NCBI GenBank assembly: GCA_019096065.1
Contig: JAGUCH010000003.1
Coordinates: forward strand, 1,736,001 to 1,800,000
Source of the DNA: Paracyclopina nana
Taxonomy: Eukaryota; Arthropoda; Copepoda; Cyclopoida; Cyclopettidae
Length of the DNA: 64,000 nt
Direction: 5' to 3'
Shown here: one piece after another, positions 1-8,799 of the stretch
Layout of the letters: each line of letters begins with the position of its first letter
Numbering within the stretch: the stretch's first letter is position 1
Program-made: the position numbers and the translations under genes
The notes under the pieces: model-generated
Told to the model about the DNA's origin: nothing
Database searches by the model: none
What the model saw: the letters and a program-made list of their open reading frames with translations, nothing else

Positions 1-488
1 AGCTTGATGCCTTTGGAATCAAGCCACGACCTAAATGGCCTATTGAGGAACTCGGTTCCCGCATCAACTATCAGTTTCCTAGCCTGGTGAATTTCTTCGT
101 CAAACACCTTGGAGAAGGCGGCTAGCACAGTTGGTCCACGTTTGTTCTTTAATGGTACCACCCAAGCGAATCTGGTGAAAGAATCAATGATCACTAATTG
201 ATACTTGAACCCCTGATTGTACTTCTCTTGCTGAAAAAATGAGCACAAGTCCGCTTGAATTTGGTCGCGTTTGTGGTATACATAAATAGGGTTGTAGATT
301 TTACTAGGCTTGGGCTGACGATGGACTGTGAAGACATCTACAGATTTCAAGTACTCTTCAATTTCTTCACGGGACAGCTGCCCCTTGAAGAACTGATGAA
401 TCTTTTCAACGCCCGCAAAAGCAATTGGATGTCCAGGGATCATATATTTATCTCTAAGCAGTTTGACGGCTCTTTTTAGCCTCGGCAT
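1..488 (-). CDS. Polinton-type DDE integrase, N-terminal part, truncated by window edge
   Basis: Reading leftwards from an ATG at 488, the frame stays open for about 162 codons to the window edge. The start MPRLKRAVKLL is followed by a short zinc-binding-like N-terminal region, then the catalytic core. The first catalytic Asp is in IQADLCSFF, followed by LVIIDSFTRFAWVVPLKNK, which is the typical first strand of rve-fold integrases. The second Asp is in VDAGTEFLNRPF. The third acidic residue (Glu) would lie beyond the window. In Polintons this enzyme joins the element ends to the host chromosome. I see no stop or frameshift in the visible part, so the copy may be fairly young. An LTR-element integrase is the alternative, but the core motif order and spacing fit Polintons better. 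Confidence 0.7.
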   Translation of the reverse strand, partial: MPRLKRAVKLLRDKYMIPGHPIAFAGVEKIHQFFKGQLSREEIEEYLKSVDVFTVHRQPKPSKIYNPIYVYHKRDQIQADLCSFFQQEKYNQGFKYQLVIIDSFTRFAWVVPLKNKRGPTVLAAFSKVFDEEIHQARKLIVDAGTEFLNRPFRSWLDSKGIK

Positions 489-614
489 GATGAATGATGG
501 GATCTTCGCTCATTCGTTTTCTCTTTTCCCTTTTTGGTTTTTGAGGCTCTTTTGGTGCCTGAGGTTGGAGGGGTGATTCTTTCTCTTCTTCGCTTGCGCT
601 TGCACAAGGCTGAA

Positions 615-1010
615 ATGTCCAAATCATGCTTTTGCGAAAACCTGGATATTGCTTCCCTTGAAATCCCGCAGGTTCTTGCTACCACCTCAGGGCAAGTTGC
701 CCCAGAGCCGCAAATGATGCCAGAATCAAACACTATCATTGACCCCATGCAAGAACCACCCATGGAGATAGAAGAGGCACCACGCTTTGCTTGCTCCCTC
801 TGTGGCTCTGAATTTACCCGTGGTAATTCACTAAAGCGGCATTTAAAAAATATTCATGCCCTTGGGGAAGCTCAGAAACGAAAAGTTGCCTCAGCCAGAG
901 ACCCAAAGACTCGCATTATGCCAGATTGGTATGATCGTCGTGCATTAGATAATCATGCAACAAACAAAGTGAGAAAAACAGAGTCCAATGACTACAAAAT
1001 GTGGAACTAA
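615..1010 (+). CDS. Small protein with one C2H2 zinc finger, probably element-encoded
   Basis: A 131-codon ORF from ATG 615 points away from the integrase start, with about 125 bp between the two starts. The N-terminal half is acidic and proline-rich with no recognised domain. Residues about 56-80 form a classical C2H2 finger: FACSLCGSEFTRGNSLKRHL followed by KNIH. The tail is basic. Single C2H2 proteins occur as accessory genes in many large mobile elements, and DNA binding is likely from the finger. The frame is also open upstream of the chosen ATG without another ATG, so the start is uncertain. An antisense ORF covers part of the same DNA but has no recognisable features. Confidence 0.45.
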   Translation: MSKSCFCENLDIASLEIPQVLATTSGQVAPEPQMMPESNTIIDPMQEPPMEIEEAPRFACSLCGSEFTRGNSLKRHLKNIHALGEAQKRKVASARDPKTRIMPDWYDRRALDNHATNKVRKTESNDYKMWN

Positions 1011-1057
1011 GCTTTCCGAATAAACTTGTATGATACATGTAAGAAATTTTTATTTAT

Positions 1058-1594
1058 TTACGACAAAAAAGCTCTTACAGCACCAATCAACTGAGTTCTA
1101 CAGACAGGGCAGGTGTAGACTGAGGTTCCACAAACTAAACATGACACCACATGGTGACATGGCAAAAATAGCATGCCAATTTCTCTGTGGTAGCATATTT
1201 TGCACTCATTTTTCAACGTTGACCTCCTAGCTTCTTCTATTTCATCATCTCCTTCATCCTTTTTCTGTTCACTGAGGATCCTGCTCGCTGTTGATCCAGT
1301 TAGCCATACTTGTCTTATGAACCGATCCCCTTTCATCAAACGGACATAGGGGCAGGTGGGGAACCATAATGTATGCTCAACCCAAGGATCCTCATTAGGC
1401 AACCATCTATGTATGCCACCATGGCAATAGTAGCAGTAGACACTATCTCCACACCCAGAGTAAAAATCCTGCCTTTGCCATTTTAATAGGGCGTTGGGTT
1501 AAGCCTATAGGCCAAGTTGCAAATGATTTGAGTCAACTTTCCAGAATAGCATACTTTAGTTCATGGTTTCTCTAAATATAATTATATGATCCAT
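1058..1594 (-). pseudogene. Decayed BIR-RING (IAP-like) gene, copy 1
   Basis: This is the degraded twin of the gene at 1814-2407. It keeps the second half of a BIR domain (a CYYC pair, then DPWVEHTLWFPTCPYVRLMKG-like residues giving the His and last Cys) and a complete C3HC4 RING near the C-terminus (CKICYHREIGMLFLPCHHV...CPVC). The segment matching the N-terminal part of copy 2 contains at least three in-frame stops, between about 1480 and 1565. Only the C-terminal 114-125 codons are still open. Copy order and shared flanking sequence show that it arose by tandem duplication. A truncated BIR-RING product is possible but unproven. Confidence 0.7.
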
Positions 1595-1813
1595 TTTTTT
1601 AGCTCTCTCTCCTCCAGTCATCAAGAGGTGACTGACCACCAAAAGTGCATTGCACTGGACCTGTGCTTTTGTTCATGAGAAAGCACTTGTTATGCACTAC
1701 TTTTGTACCTGTGTGCATAAAACTACCAATTCTATTTTTTTACCTCATTTTGGTTCTGGGATGAAATTGAGACTTTATTTTCTGAGAAAACCTAATGAGC
1801 ACATTAAAAAGAA

Positions 1814-2407
1814 TTAAGACAAAAAAGCTCTTGCTCCGCCAGTCAACTGAATCCTACAGATAGGGCATCTGTTGACTGAGGTTCCACAAACTAGGCAAGA
1901 CACCACATGGTTACAAGGTAAAAACATCATGTTGATCTCTCTTTTGTAACATATTTTGCACTCATTTTGTATTGTTGAGGTGTTACATTCTTCTTCTTCT
2001 TTCATTGCAAAATAGGGTTTTTTATCCTTCTCCTTCGTTCGTGGATTCTTTGAGCAAATCATGCATGTTATGCATTCAAGTATTGAAAAGTCGTCGTCAT
2101 TCTCTGCTCTCTCTGTGACAGTCTCTACATAACACTTTCCCTTCATCAATCGGACATAGGGGCAATTGGGAGACCACAGAATATGTTCCTCCCAAGGATC
2201 AAACATCCTGATCCATTCTTCCCATTTATGATGACAATAATAGCAAAAAACAATATGACCAACCCCAGAGTAAAAAAATCCTGCCCTGGCCATCTCAAGT
2301 GGGGTTTGGATTAAGTATTTGGGCCAGGTGACAAATGAGTTGAGTCTACTTTCCAAAGTAGCATACTTGTGATTCATGGGTGCAACAAATTTGACTATTT
2401 CCTCCAT
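1814..2407 (-). CDS. BIR-RING inhibitor-of-apoptosis-like protein, copy 2
   Basis: The ORF is intact, 197 codons from ATG 2407. Residues about 20-95 form one BIR domain: GFFYSGVGHIVFCYYC supplies the Cys pair, and DPWEEHILWSPNCPYVRL supplies the His and final Cys. Residues about 150-190 form a C3HC4 RING: CKICYKREINMMFLPCNHVV then CLVCG...CPIC. One BIR plus RING is the usual layout of short viral and insect IAPs, which bind caspases or pro-apoptotic peptides and ubiquitinate partners. It is intronless and sits beside an element integrase, so it may be cargo carried by the element. Capture from, or descent as, a host IAP gene cannot be excluded. Low-complexity GTGCA iterations lie just upstream. 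Confidence 0.75.
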   Translation of the reverse strand: MEEIVKFVAPMNHKYATLESRLNSFVTWPKYLIQTPLEMARAGFFYSGVGHIVFCYYCHHKWEEWIRMFDPWEEHILWSPNCPYVRLMKGKCYVETVTERAENDDDFSILECITCMICSKNPRTKEKDKKPYFAMKEEEECNTSTIQNECKICYKREINMMFLPCNHVVSCLVCGTSVNRCPICRIQLTGGARAFLS

Positions 2408-2439
2408 TTTGAGCTCTTTATCCCCGTAGCAACTCAAGG

Positions 2440-2575
2440 TGACTGACCCTCACCAAAAGTGCAATGCACTAAAAACTATGGTGCAACCCTGAGAAAGCAC
2501 CTGTTTTGCACCTTGGTGCAATTGCACCTTTGCACCCCCACAAGGGTGCAAATTGCACTTACCCCTGAGTGCATT
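2440..2575. repeat. Iterated GTGCA/TGCAC motif upstream of BIR-RING copy 2
   Basis: About ten GTGCA or TGCAC pentamers, often in palindromic pairs, lie within roughly 135 bp immediately upstream of the intact BIR-RING ORF. A shorter version of the same block (1630-1700) lies upstream of the decayed copy, so it belonged to the duplicated unit. This could be promoter or protein-binding iterons of the element, or its terminal region. No function can be assigned from sequence. Confidence 0.5.
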
Positions 2576-2833
2576 TTGGTTCCCACGCACTACTATGGGG
2601 CTTTCTAATTACCGCAATTGTGTCAGAGTGGTGTAGGTACTATACAACAGGTTGCCTTGACACTCTTTTTTAGCAGAAAGTAAAGAAGATAGCGAATATT
2701 TTTAGGGGCTGGTCAACTGCGTTTTTGCCTCGCGAACTAGCCCTGGTCATGTGCCAGGGATCAGCAGTGGTGGCCGATTGGTCAATATCTGGTACATGAG
2801 GTCAGTGAAGCAAATTCGGCGAAAGAACTCAAG

Positions 2834-5549
2834 ATGAACGCACTGTTGACCGTGCTCCTCCTGGTTGTCGCATTCACCCCGGATCTTCTGCTCGGAAAAC
2901 GGAACCGGGAGAGACATAACCGAGCTGCTAACGCTAATGCTGCTGGCGACAAAAAGGCACCAGAAAAGTGCGTCAGTGGATACTGCCTGCCCTCCGACTA
3001 CAACCCGCTCGATCTGCCCAATTCGGACAAGCAGGACGTCAAAATGAACCTAGAGGTACAATATGTACTTTTATATAGTGTAACACGATTTCCTCGAGTT
3101 ATAATTCAGTTTACCGCCGATCCGACTCAGCTCATTTGTATCACAGTTCTTTCTAAGCATTTTGGGGGATATTAAATACTAAATGGCCCTGGAGTCTAAT
3201 TTGAGGGATTTGAAGTAATGTTATGCCCCTCATGTCCCATATGGAACTAATCCAAATTCCAAAGAAGTTAGAAAAAAGAGAGGAACTATCTAGATTTGAA
3301 CCTCAGATAGTTGGAATAGCATTCCAATCCTCAAACCATTGAGCTATGGAAACTTCAGGTTATTTGGCTGCTATTACAGGACCTTTACCACAATTTAAGC
3401 CAGGTAAAGAAATCGGAAAAAGTTAAGGCATGACTGGGATTAGAACCTTAGACAACTGAATCAAGACCCCAGTGGTCGAACCAATGTGCCATAGGAGCAC
3501 CTCTAAAGAAATGTTTTTAAAAATCTTTTTTATTGCTCTTGAACCACAGGATGCAAGCACTAAAAACCGAGCAGCATTTTATAGGGCACGGGGCAGCCCG
3601 GTAACTTCATTAAAACACTCAAAAATCATATTACAGAATATAAAATTGTATATTTTGAGTTGGGGCACGTACGAATGGGTCATAAAATAGCTGACCTTAG
3701 ATTTTAAAATCCTTGCTCAGCTATCTTTTGACCCGACTTTACGCGCCCCAGCTCGAAATAAATAACTATAATTAAAGATACAAGTCAGAATGTTTCGCAT
3801 TCAGGTTTTGGATGTGCTCACCGTGGACGACAAGAAGTTCTCCGTCAAACTCAACATGTACTTTGGCGTGTACTGGAAGGAGCACCGGCTGATTTTGCCC
3901 CCGCCAGGCACCAACAATTCCGAGGCTTCCTGGCTGCCCATCGATTTGGACTTTATGAGGCACTTGTGGGTGCCCAACGTGTTTGTCTACAATCTGGCCG
4001 CCTTCCAGGCGCTCGACTGCCTCAAAAAGCTGGCCGGACTGTGGGTGGTGAAGGACAACCAGCTTTTCTTCAACCAGGTAATCCAGCAATGAAAAACGGA
4101 GGAAAGAGCTAATTTTCAACTAATTTCAGGCCACGCATGTCACCTTCATGTGTCCGATGCGATTTAACCGGTTCCCGTTGGACGAGCACACGTGCAAATT
4201 CATGGTGGGCTCGACGAACTACGATGACACGCGGATGGTGTTCTCCAACGACAAGCTGGACTATGACCCAGATGCGGGCAACACAATCCTTGATTACAAA
4301 ATCGTTATCGTGCCCCTCAAAGAGGCTGACCGCACCTTGGCATATGGCGACTCGGGCAACTATTCAATCACGGGCTTCGAAATGAAACTAACAAGAAACA
4401 TGGCCAAGTAAGATGTTGTATACACTCTTTGTAAACATCGGGTCTTCAGCTAGTTGAGCCAGGGACGGAGCCAAGTTTTTACAGGCAACAATTCAACTTT
4501 GAAGAATTAAATCAAAGCTCCTCAATTTTAGACTGAAATGAAATTTTAGCAGCATGTTTATGGCAAAAAAGTGCTTTTGATTCAAAGAAGGAAATATCTT
4601 TTCCTATCACGAAAAATTGTGGACATTGAGCTTGTCTTAGAACCGATCTGACGTCATCTGCAAAATATGGGCATAAATGAGCATGGCATAAAGTTGAAGG
4701 AGCAATCACTACCAATAACAGCCTTAGCTTATTAGATGATAATTAGGGTTTGTCAGAAGCAATGCCACGTGCGAAGAAGCGTGAATGACGAGCAGGACGT
4801 CCACTCAAGCTGCTGCCTTTATGCATTCTAGATATTTATACATCTATTACCTGCCAAGTGGCCTTTTTGTGGTCGTATCCTGGGTGAGCTTTCTCATTCC
4901 GCCCGAAGTGGTGCCCGGACGCATGGCCCTCTTGGTTACGCTCTTCCTCGTGCTCATCAACATCTTCAACACCATCACCAATGTCTCGCCCAACGTGGAG
5001 GGCATGACTGCAATCTCCTCGTGGATGATTGCCTGCATGTTCTTCGTCTTTGGGGCTCTCTTGGCCTATGCCACAATCCTGTACTTCCTACTGGTAAGTT
5101 AATTAATATCCACAAGAGCTCTTGACACATTCGAGAGCCGCCAAAGGCCACTACCTACCTATTATTCGTTTTTATGAAATCCGCGCAATTCCTAGAGGTT
5201 TAACGCGCGAAAAATGGAACTAATTTTAAGACTCGAACTCCAGGCTTGCCTCTTTTAAAAGACCGAATGTACTAGTCGAATTATAATATTGGAATGCAAT
5301 ATGATGGGATTTGCCATTTTGCAGGCGAAGAAAAAGTTCCAGATGGTCAAGAAGCGGAAAAGTCTGACTGTGATCCATTCAAAGGACTGCTTCTTGTTCC
5401 CTGGGTCGGAACTGAATAAACGCAAAGAAGAGATTGCCGCACTGGATCAGGGGCAATTATTGGCCAAGGTGGACAGCATCTTCAGCTATGCCTTCCCTCT
5501 CATGTTCCTACTGTTCAACATTGTCTATTGGCCTTACTGGACGATGTAA
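2834..5549 (+). CDS. Cys-loop ligand-gated chloride channel subunit, pHCl/hodor-like
   Basis: There are five coding exons: 2834-3055, 3778-4077, 4130-4407, 4832-5093 and 5325-5549 (428 codons before the stop). Exon 1 encodes a signal peptide (MNALLTVLLLVVAFTPDLLLG). Exons 2-3 hold the extracellular ligand domain, with the Cys-loop CPMRFNRFPLDEHTC (13 residues between cysteines). Exon 4 holds M1 (YLPSGLFVVVSWVSFLI), M2 (PGRMALLVTLFLVLINIF) and M3. Exon 5 holds M4 near the C-terminus. The M3-M4 loop is very short, about 45 residues. The PGRMALLVTLFLVL pore and the SPNVEGMTAISSWM stretch are typical of the insect pHCl-2/hodor group of proton- or zinc-responsive chloride channels rather than GluCl or Rdl. 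The exon 2 acceptor at 3778 was chosen because it alone keeps phase with exon 1, although its pyrimidine tract is weak. Confidence 0.88.
3282..3353 (-). repeat. tRNA-like (SINE-type) sequence in intron 1
   Basis: On the minus strand this reads as a tRNA relic. An A-box-like TAGCTCAATGGTTTGAGG is followed by a perfect 5-bp stem with a 7-base loop (TTGGA/TCCAA), then the B box GAGGTTCAAATC. The acceptor arms do not pair, so it is not a functional tRNA gene. It is more likely the head of a tRNA-derived SINE or a pseudo-tRNA. Confidence 0.45.
3427..3500 (-). repeat. Second tRNA-like (SINE-type) sequence in intron 1
   Basis: On the minus strand a TGGCACATTGGTT A-box-like start and an AAGGTTCTAATCCC B-box-like end are spaced as in tRNAs. 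It lies about 75 bp from the first tRNA-like relic and in the same orientation, so both may be parts of one composite SINE. The fold is too degenerate for a tRNA gene. A possible third fragment with GGAGTTCGAGTC is at about 5216-5281 in intron 4. Confidence 0.35.
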
Positions 5550-5590
5550 AAAATAGTATACCCTGGCATGCTTTCATTAAAAACAGGAAA

Positions 5591-5596
5591 AATAAA
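5591..5596 (+). terminator. AATAAA polyadenylation signal of the chloride channel gene
   Basis: This canonical hexamer lies 42 bp after the stop codon at 5549, the expected distance for a short 3' UTR. Confidence 0.6.
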
Positions 5597-5599
5597 TAA

Positions 5600-6154
5600 C
5601 AACCAACCTTGCAAGGCCTTGGTGAGAAGTGGCTCTCTAATCTTTGTGGCCATCTTAAATGAAATCCAACCTGCTTCATTATTTTTCCGCTATATATGCG
5701 CACTTTTGGCTCTCTAAACTTCAGTTTTAAAATGTCGGCTTAGGATATGTTTTTTTTCTGTCTGTCAGCTGACAAAAAAGCTAAAAAGTTTGCTGCTGCT
5801 GTTCTTCTACACTATATAGGGCAGGAATCATCACGCGATTGTGCTACCTTTAGTCACAAAAAGATTGCTATACATGGCTGTAAGCAGAGTCGTCATCATG
5901 GCAGGAAACTGGTCTTGGTTAAGAAACCTTTACGTGGTATCTAAGATGTTATGACTATATGAATTTGTGCCAAAATTTTGCTGCTGCCTGGCTGATAGCA
6001 GTTGGCTCAGTCAAACACATTGTTCAGTTTTAACTGGTCATCTCAAGCAGTAAGTTTATACTAGTTAAAATCATGGGCGTCTGCGCACTTTCAATGGTCA
6101 TAACGTGCTATAGGGAAACTAACAGACCAATGTCAAAGTGAAAGCTCAATTGTT
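5600..6154. other. Intergenic sequence, nothing recognised
   Basis: It separates the channel gene from the membrane-family relic. Short ORFs here lack motifs, splice partners and coding-like composition. Confidence 0.4.
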
Positions 6155-6608
6155 ATGCCGAACCACCGCGAGAAAGGCATCGAGGCCCGATTTGCACCCA
6201 AATCAGCCTCGGTTCATTTAGCAGCCTCCATCAACATAGGCTTGTTTCAAGCCATTGGCTATGCAACAGCTGGTAATACTATAATTACCCTGAATTAAGG
6301 CCGCGAGAATCAATTTTCCATTTCAGGTGCAATGTATCAAGCCGTTCGGTTTTATCACGAGGAGAGCTCACTGTGGCTCAAAATGAAACTTTTGACAACC
6401 TTCTTGGCCCTCAAGGAGTGGTGAACAACATTTTTTGATCGCAGAGTTCCAAACGAGAGGTCTCAACGCTTACTATGAAATTGCTAAGAGTGAAGAGAAA
6501 TTGGACGAAATTGTTCAGGCTTATCTTGATGAAACTCTCAATTCTATCGGATGGCCAATTTTCTGCTATGAAGACCAACTTGAATCAAATCCTCCCTACA
6601 AAAAATAA
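6155..6608 (+). pseudogene. Relic of the cluster's two-exon membrane-protein family
   Basis: The exon 1 part (6155 to about 6270) ends in GLFQAIGYATAG with a phase-1 GTAATA donor. This matches the ends of exon 1 in the intact relatives (FIAIGWFAAG, FMATGWTIGG). The exon after the CAG at about 6327 starts AMYQAVRFYHEESS. It then needs a frame change to reach TVAQNETFDNLLGPQGVVNN, which lines up with the ALEPTEVANNIF region of the gene at 14.2-16.7 kb. A stop follows at once. A later open stretch (EFQTRGLNAYYEIAKSEEKL onward, to 6608) resembles the family C-terminus. The two mid-protein transmembrane segments are missing. Frameshift plus internal deletion argue for a pseudogene. Confidence 0.55.
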
Positions 6609-8223
6609 TGCTTTCATTTTGTGTATATGTTTTTCCAGTTACACACAAAAATGAAAAAGTAGTGCACTTTTTTCGTGCATCAAGGTTAATCAAGCCAAAA
6701 AAGATTTAGTTTTTAAGTACACTTCTGAAACTTGCTTTTTATCATAAGCCAAATAAGTAGCTGTACCTACTAAATATGTATGTATAGTTTTTTTCCAGGA
6801 AAGTTGCACGCATCAAAAGAGATATTTCTGTAAAAAAAAAAAGACTCGCGACAAATGGGCCATCAAACAAATGTGAGCAGTTCATATTATTATAATTAGG
6901 TACTGCATTTTACCCACATTGAAAACACATTTCACCCTAATCATGGCGCGTATCCTCAACCATTTCAAGTTTCAAGTTTAGGTACGTTAAAAGTGTCTTG
7001 CTCAATGTTTGTAGATGAATGATCAAGGTTGCCAGATTTATCCCCGCTCTATGTAATGTGTCGTCATTTCTCGCAATTATCAGCCATCAGACCTGACTGG
7101 TTTCTCCAAATGTTTACACTGTAATTCTAATTTCTAGCGCAGTATACAGCATATTGAGAGGAAACCTAACAGTAATAATGCCAGGCTTCTACAAGGATCA
7201 TTTGTGCCATTTCTTGCACCAGACTCAATAAAGATCATTATCCTGGCTTTGTCTGCTTTCACATCATACATTTGAATACGATCTTGGATCGACCCTTATC
7301 AATCTTCAGTTGATTGGAATGCATTTCAAAAGGCATTGTTACGGTGCAACAATCATGAATGCAAAAGGAGCTCTTTGTGATTTACTATGAATTGTAAATT
7401 GCTTCTCTCCACTGAAAATGCTATAATAGCACATCTTTTCGAAAGCCCATTAGTCCTCACTGTACAGATTTGCCCCTCGTAAAAGCATTAGGACGTAGTA
7501 TATATGCAAAGTTTTCTTGTTAACTTTTCGCTCAAGCAGGAAACTTTTCTGGTGACATTTGTATTAGAAGTCGTTAAACAATTTCCTAACAAGTTAGCCT
7601 CATGCTATACATAGAAAATGCAGAGAAATTATCTTAAAACAGGGTCAAGTTGAAATGATTGTCTTACCAGCTTCGCAAATGCTTCCAAAAGTACGTTTGT
7701 GTCACTTTTTCATCGATTATCACTTAAAAACAGCTTTATCAGCTGACTGCAGTTAAGTGAAGTACGCGCGCACGACAAGTTAAAGCTGAACTGCTGAGAT
7801 CGAGATCGAGGGATCGAATTCGAGTCGAAACATGAATGTGGATCATTTTTAGAAGTTGTTTTAAGAAAAGTTTTGTTCGATAAATTAACTTTACAAGAAT
7901 TTTACCTTGACAGACTGGTGATTTGATGAATCATTTTAATTCAAAATGTGCCTGAGAATTATCGACTCGATTTGTTCCTTGCGAGCCGGTCACTTGAATA
8001 AGCAACTAGAGGCCAAGTTCATGTGCTGCGAATTACGAATGAGTGGAATTCCATGCAATACTTTATTTTTCATGGGTGAATGTTGCAGAGCAGCAGAAAT
8101 TAGGAAATTCAACTGATTAGAGCGAGAGCTTTTTTCTGAGAGTGAACAACAACTTGTCAGCGATGTGGGCAAAATAATGGAAATTATTTGCCTTCATTTG
8201 ATTAGCCCACTCTGGTTTTCCAG
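6609..8223. other. Intergenic sequence, nothing recognised
   Basis: This AT-rich stretch has no ORF with a recognisable motif. A GC-rich patch at about 7765-7840 ending in GAGTCGAAACATG resembles in composition the 5' leader of the membrane gene at 14.1 kb. The ORF after that ATG has only six codons. Confidence 0.35.
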
Positions 8224-8432
8224 AGGGCCGAGAATCCTGGCGCTTTGGAGTCACTTCTCTGCACCCGGGTTTTCCAAAGGGCTGACAATTTGGGCGAAAG
8301 AGAGCCACTCCGTTCTTCTATGCTGCCATCGGCCTTTTTCACCAGCCTGCTTATGGCCAAATTTCTGTACATTTTCAAGGCCTGCTCGTCCTCATCCGAC
8401 CTGGGAGACGACGCCCTTTTATTTTCCTCAAG
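8224..8432 (+). CDS. Candidate orphan exon, product unknown
   Basis: The stretch is bounded by a good acceptor (CTGGTTTTCCAG) and donor (AAG|GTACGA). It is open in one frame for 69 codons, with coding-like third positions. The translation has a hydrophobic stretch (MLPSAFFTSLLMAKFLYIFK) followed by a Ser/Asp-rich tail. Position, orientation and the hydrophobic segment suggest another fragment of the neighbouring membrane-protein family, but I cannot align it convincingly. No partner exon was found on either side. Another reading frame is also open over much of it, so the frame choice is uncertain. Confidence 0.3.
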
Positions 8433-8580
8433 GTACGAATCTGTTGGGAATATTTTTCAAGACATTTTGCATAAATTATGCATTTTTATGATGGTCGATA
8501 TTTTGGCCAAGAAATGGAAAAATAGGAAACTGGCTTAATTTTGCTACAAATTATACTTTATTGAGGAGATGAGCAGGGCC

Positions 8581-8694
8581 TTAATTTTTATGGTTACCTA
8601 TTTGCTCTTGCTGTTCGAGCAAATCCATTAAGCTGAAAGAGCGAGCTTGTGAGAAGAAAGCCAGAAGAAGAAGTGCGAAAATTGCCAACTTCAT
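8581..8694 (-). CDS. Small secreted peptide, 37 residues
   Basis: The ORF from ATG 8694 encodes a textbook signal peptide, MKLAIFALLLLAFFSQA, and a 20-residue polar tail beginning RSFSLMDLLEQQ, with the stop at 8581-8583. Gene signals are well placed on the same strand: a TATAAAGG box at 8750-8757, about 56 bp upstream of the ATG, and an AATAAA at 8558-8563, about 20 bp after the stop. No cysteines or dibasic sites are present, so it does not look like a classical defensin or neuropeptide. It matches no family I know. It lies between members of the membrane-protein cluster on the opposite strand. A chance ORF is possible, but signal peptide, TATA box and poly(A) signal together make a real gene likely. 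Confidence 0.6.
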   Translation of the reverse strand: MKLAIFALLLLAFFSQARSFSLMDLLEQQEQIGNHKN

Positions 8695-8749
8695 GGTGAC
8701 CCTGCTGAGGTTTCTGATTGAATGGGGCCCCAGTGTAATTCCATGTTGC

Positions 8750-8757
8750 CTTTATAC
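8750..8757 (-). promoter_or_regulatory. TATA box of the 37-residue peptide gene
   Basis: On the minus strand the sequence is TATAAAGG. Transcription starting about 30 bp downstream would give a 5' leader of roughly 25-30 bases before ATG 8694. Confidence 0.55.
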
Positions 8758-8799
8758 AGCTTAAAAAGCCACATGCATGCGTAAAAAGCTCATTATTGC

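Larger units (their letters stand above)
1..2600. mobile_element. Polinton/Maverick-like (adintovirus-type) insertion, partial
   Basis: The first 2.6 kb carries an integrase fragment, a C2H2 zinc-finger ORF and two BIR-RING ORFs, a set foreign to the host genes that follow. The integrase resembles the retrovirus-like integrases of Polintons and adintoviruses more than LTR-retrotransposon ones. The left end lies outside the window. I found no terminal inverted repeat or target duplication on the right, so the 2600 boundary is only where element-like sequence stops. No capsid, DNA polymerase B or ATPase ORF is visible here. The link between the integrase and the BIR genes is inferred from adjacency alone. 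Confidence 0.55.

Noticed and set aside
3282-3353. Functional tRNA gene
   Set aside because: The anticodon arm is good but the acceptor arms do not pair and the T arm is poor, so it is a relic or SINE head.
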